Source of the DNA: Metabacillus dongyingensis
GTDB lineage: Bacteria > Bacillota > Bacilli > Bacillales > Bacillaceae
Assembly: GCF_019933155.2 (NCBI RefSeq)
Contig: NZ_CP082944.1
Coordinates: forward strand, 3,660,001 to 3,724,000
Direction of reading: 5' to 3'
DNA length: 64,000 nt
The notes beneath the pieces were generated by a model, which made no database searches, was not told the DNA's origin, and saw nothing but the letters and a program-made list of their open reading frames with translations. The position numbers and the translations under genes are program-made. Positions 61,918 through 64,000 of the stretch are shown piece after piece; the stretch's first letter is position 1, and the number at the start of each line of letters is the position of its first letter.

Positions 61918-62961
61918 TCATTTTAATGAAACTAAGAGATCCATAAGCTTTTGCTGTGCTTCCCACCCTGTCTTTTCACTAACATCTTCTTTAAGAAGCA
62001 TGGATATATCTGTTAGATCCTTTTTGACGGCAACAAGATTCTCATCTTTCAGTTTTAATTTGTTCAGTTCTGTCAGGATAGCATCAGATTTCGTGTCAAC
62101 ATCATTTGCCTTGCCTGTGACTGCTGATGAAGATAATGTGACCAACGATTTAAAATGATTGATAAGGGCACTTGCGTCTTCATTCGTTTTCATTGAAAAT
62201 ACAGCACTTTTCCCGCTCCACGGCTCGATGGCGCTTGATTGGTAAACATTGCTCAAACCATCTGTTTCCTGTTTTGCGTTTCCGACTCCCCCATATACAA
62301 AGTATGAGCCGTCTTCCTCAACTGTTATAGCGGGAAACCCATTGCTTTTCATGTCAGCCGCTGTTGTTTCTGCACCTTCTTTAGATGAAAATTTTCCAAT
62401 TTGCGCGAAGTACAGCTGAATGTCTGCTGAAGAACTGCCAGAACCTGCACCTGCTTCTTTTGAATCGGCTTGAGCAGCCGCTTGGTCTGTCTCAGCGCCT
62501 GCACCGGCCTGCTGCAGTGCTGCCGGCAAATCCTCATTTGAAATAAAATTCAATGCAACAAATCCGAAGCTCACACCAAGCACAATCGCCAGTATGATGG
62601 TAACCGCATATTGCTTAAATGGATAAGAGCTTAATGGATTCTTTATGCCAGTGCCGAAGTAAGGTGAGCCCTTCCCTTTAGATGCTGTCTTTTTAGGAGC
62701 GACTACTTTTGGATCATCCTGAAACACTTCACCGTCATCCTCAGGCAAAACCCAGGAAAAATCATCCTCTTTCTTGGCATCGGAAGCCGCTACTTCTTTT
62801 TCAGCCATTACTTTCTCATCCCAGCTTAGAACAGGAAAATCCAAAGAGACCCCTTCTTGGTCTTTTTCGTCCGACTTCTTTTTCTGCTGTTTCACACTTT
62901 TCAGGTTGCGTTCTTCTCCATTGATCTTGATCTTAATAGCATTTGCCTGCTGCTTGTCCAA
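61918..62961 (-). CDS. spoIIB: Stage II sporulation protein B (SPOR domain)
   Basis: A 347-residue protein helping engulfment start at the septum. A charged cytosolic part (AIKIKINGEERNLKS), one helix at about 120-142 (YAVTIILAIVLGVSFGF), a linker and a SPOR domain (DIQLYFAQIGKFSSKEGAETTAADMKSNGFPAI) that binds denuded glycan. The start is TTG seven bases after a G6 run; an ATG before it overlaps the ribosome site. Confidence 0.92.
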   Translation of the reverse strand: MDKQQANAIKIKINGEERNLKSVKQQKKKSDEKDQEGVSLDFPVLSWDEKVMAEKEVAASDAKKEDDFSWVLPEDDGEVFQDDPKVVAPKKTASKGKGSPYFGTGIKNPLSSYPFKQYAVTIILAIVLGVSFGFVALNFISNEDLPAALQQAGAGAETDQAAAQADSKEAGAGSGSSSADIQLYFAQIGKFSSKEGAETTAADMKSNGFPAITVEEDGSYFVYGGVGNAKQETDGLSNVYQSSAIEPWSGKSAVFSMKTNEDASALINHFKSLVTLSSSAVTGKANDVDTKSDAILTELNKLKLKDENLVAVKKDLTDISMLLKEDVSEKTGWEAQQKLMDLLVSLK

Positions 62962-63019
62962 TTTAACACCCCCCATCTGAAACGATTCTCATATCTGAAT
63001 TCCATGCTAGCATACGAAA

Positions 63020-63056
63020 ATAAAAAAAGAACAAGACATTTGTCGTCTTGTTCAGA
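63020..63056 (-). terminator. Intrinsic terminator upstream of spoIIB
   Basis: GAACAAGAC pairs with GTCTTGTTC; seven T residues follow on the minus strand. It ends the transcript coming from comC. Confidence 0.85.
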
Positions 63057-63079
63057 AAGGTTTTCGTCAAATAATCACC

Positions 63080-63613
63080 CTATTCGTCATCCTCAGTTGC
63101 AAGCGACGGAGTAAGTGGGATATTTATTGCTTGGCTGCGGAGCAGCCACCTTAGGGGTTTCCTCGTATAGATCCTGCAAACCATCTGCATAAAAAGCTGA
63201 AACCTGCATTCTGACTTGGAAAAAAGCAGAAAGCGTGTCAAACAGCAGGATAAAGAATGTGACATTTGCCGAAAGTGAAGATGCTTTGCTGCCGCCTGCT
63301 GCTTCCGTTGAAACTGCTGCAGAAACCAGCCGGAAGCATCAAAAACGGACAGACACAAGAAGCAGCTGAGCTGCTCCACCATAGGGACAGGGACCATTCG
63401 CTGTAATTCTACAGAATTTACACCAGGCATGCTTTCTGTCGAAGTCTTGCCGCTTGTTAATAGTGAAAACTGTATTAGCTGCATTTTTCTTGAAGAAACC
63501 AGTGTCTGTTGATTACTAAAAATAGACGCCTGCATACAGGCAACAAGTTGAAGGACAGCTGCAATCAAAAGGATAATTGGGATTCTTTGTTCCCCAGAAT
63601 CACTTTCACGCAC
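63080..63613 (-). pseudogene. Degenerate gene between comC and spoIIB, possibly a minor pilin relic
   Basis: The open frame begins at GTG with a pilin-like hydrophobic stretch (RIPIILLIAAVLQLVACM) and continues naturally to about SVELQ (63400). After that its composition becomes odd (many Cys, Trp, His). A neighbouring frame then reads like protein: AAVSTEAAGGSKASS, NVTFFILLFDTLSAFFQVR, QVSAFYADGLQDLYEETPK, ending near 63094. This suggests a frameshift. The nearest ribosome site, AAGGAG, is too far from the GTG. Position after comC recalls type IV pilus clusters of other Bacillaceae. Confidence 0.4.
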
Positions 63614-63693
63614 TCCATCGACTCAGACTTTTTCTGTTTTTTCTCCTTCAGTTATATATAGTGTCCTCTTATTTAATTATCCTTCAAGTCTTC

Positions 63694-63822
63694 TTACACC
63701 GAAAGTTCATCCAAAATAAGGGATAGAGTCTTAAAATCCTGAATGACACCGTTCGAATAAGCCCATTCCAGCAGAAAACGCTCCTGCAAAAACTGGGGTA
63801 TAAAAGGACTTGCCTGATTCAT
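63694..63822 (-). CDS. Possible Spo0E-like aspartyl-phosphate phosphatase (42 aa)
   Basis: A 42-residue frame starting MNQASPFIPQF. Its second half, AYSNGVIQDFKTLSLILDEL, follows the Spo0E family pattern A-x-x-N-G ... L-S-x-x-L-D-x-L, where the classic motif is SQELD. Serine and aspartate are kept. Spo0E-type proteins remove phosphate from Spo0A and are often this short. No strong ribosome site is seen (GAGGT is 16 bases off), so expression is uncertain. Confidence 0.4.
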   Translation of the reverse strand: MNQASPFIPQFLQERFLLEWAYSNGVIQDFKTLSLILDELSV

Positions 63823-63912
63823 TTCAACTACCGGATAACCTCATCCTTAATTGTGAAATTATTGTTTTTACTTAACAAAAATGAACATATATCCATTACT
63901 TTACTTCCAAGC

Positions 63913-64000
63913 CTAATAACCGATTATTTTGAAATACCACTGAAGCAGCTCTTGCCCGTAAAAATAAGCTGCGATGGTTCCAACCATAATTGACGGACCA
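63913..64000 (-). CDS. comC: Prepilin peptidase ComC (3' end only)
   Basis: The last 28 codons or so: GPSIMVGTIAAYFYGQELLQ to the stop, the final helix of a type IV prepilin leader peptidase. The FGP-like start and hydrophobic character fit, and comC is next to spoIIB in B. subtilis. Most of the gene is beyond the right edge. Confidence 0.75.
   Translation of the reverse strand, partial: GPSIMVGTIAAYFYGQELLQWYFKIIGY

Overview
The window is a segment of a spore-forming, low-GC Firmicute chromosome, a Bacillus in the broad sense. The gene order follows, almost gene for gene, the stretch of the Bacillus subtilis map that runs from yrrK/alaS through relA, secDF, ruvAB, the nad genes, obg/spo0B, rpmA/rplU, spoIVFAB, min, mre, radC and maf to spoIIB/comC (order recalled, not searched). 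It is not the B. subtilis group itself: glnQHMP and csbX are absent, an RNase E/G gene sits between spoIVFB and rplU, and a YczE-type membrane gene sits between cymR and rarA. Nearly all genes lie on the minus strand. The plus-strand genes are rarA, yrvJ, spoVB, yrzE, nadS and niaR. Many starts are TTG or GTG and are fixed by strong Shine-Dalgarno sequences.

Region 1 (1-12.4 kb): ruvX (partial), ireB, alaS with an alanine T-box, an AI-2E-type transporter, two tiny proteins (DUF3918 and a zinc ribbon), a PRC-barrel protein, recD2, a TPR protein, the mnmA-yrvO tRNA thiolation pair, cymR and a YczE-like membrane protein. Region 2 (12.5-21.5 kb): rarA, then a three-copy array of a structured repeat; tcdA; 6S RNA; the aspS-hisS operon under a T-box; a five-SH3b amidase; and a six-copy 52-bp tandem repeat. 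Region 3 (21.5-38.4 kb): dtd-relA, apt, recJ, yrvD, secDF, comN, spoVB, yrbG, yrzE, yajC-tgt-queA, yrzS-ruvB-ruvA and bofC. Region 4 (38.5-48.2 kb): coxA, a small unknown gene, a broken IS1595-type transposase, a greatly expanded SafA, and the nadBCA / nadS-niaR divergent NAD locus with a NiaR-type operator. Region 5 (48.2-64 kb): pheAB, obg-spo0B, rplU-prp-rpmA with an L21 leader, rng, spoIVFAB, minCD, mreBCD, radC, maf and spoIIB, then a broken reading frame, a possible Spo0E-like micro-gene and the 3' end of comC.

Functionally the window joins tRNA charging and modification, stringent response, DNA repair (RuvAB, RecJ, RecD2, RarA), protein export, cell shape and division, NAD synthesis and sporulation. 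The core is conventional. The unusual material lies between genes and in SafA: a dispersed hairpin repeat with covarying helices (about 4.6 and 13.9 kb), a minisatellite with a diverged single copy elsewhere (21 and 4.8 kb), a recJ translation start buried in a terminator-like hairpin, probable non-canonical start codons, and the accessory patches at 39-41 kb and 63-64 kb. I did not find a clearly new multi-gene system; the covarying repeat family is the best candidate for something undescribed.
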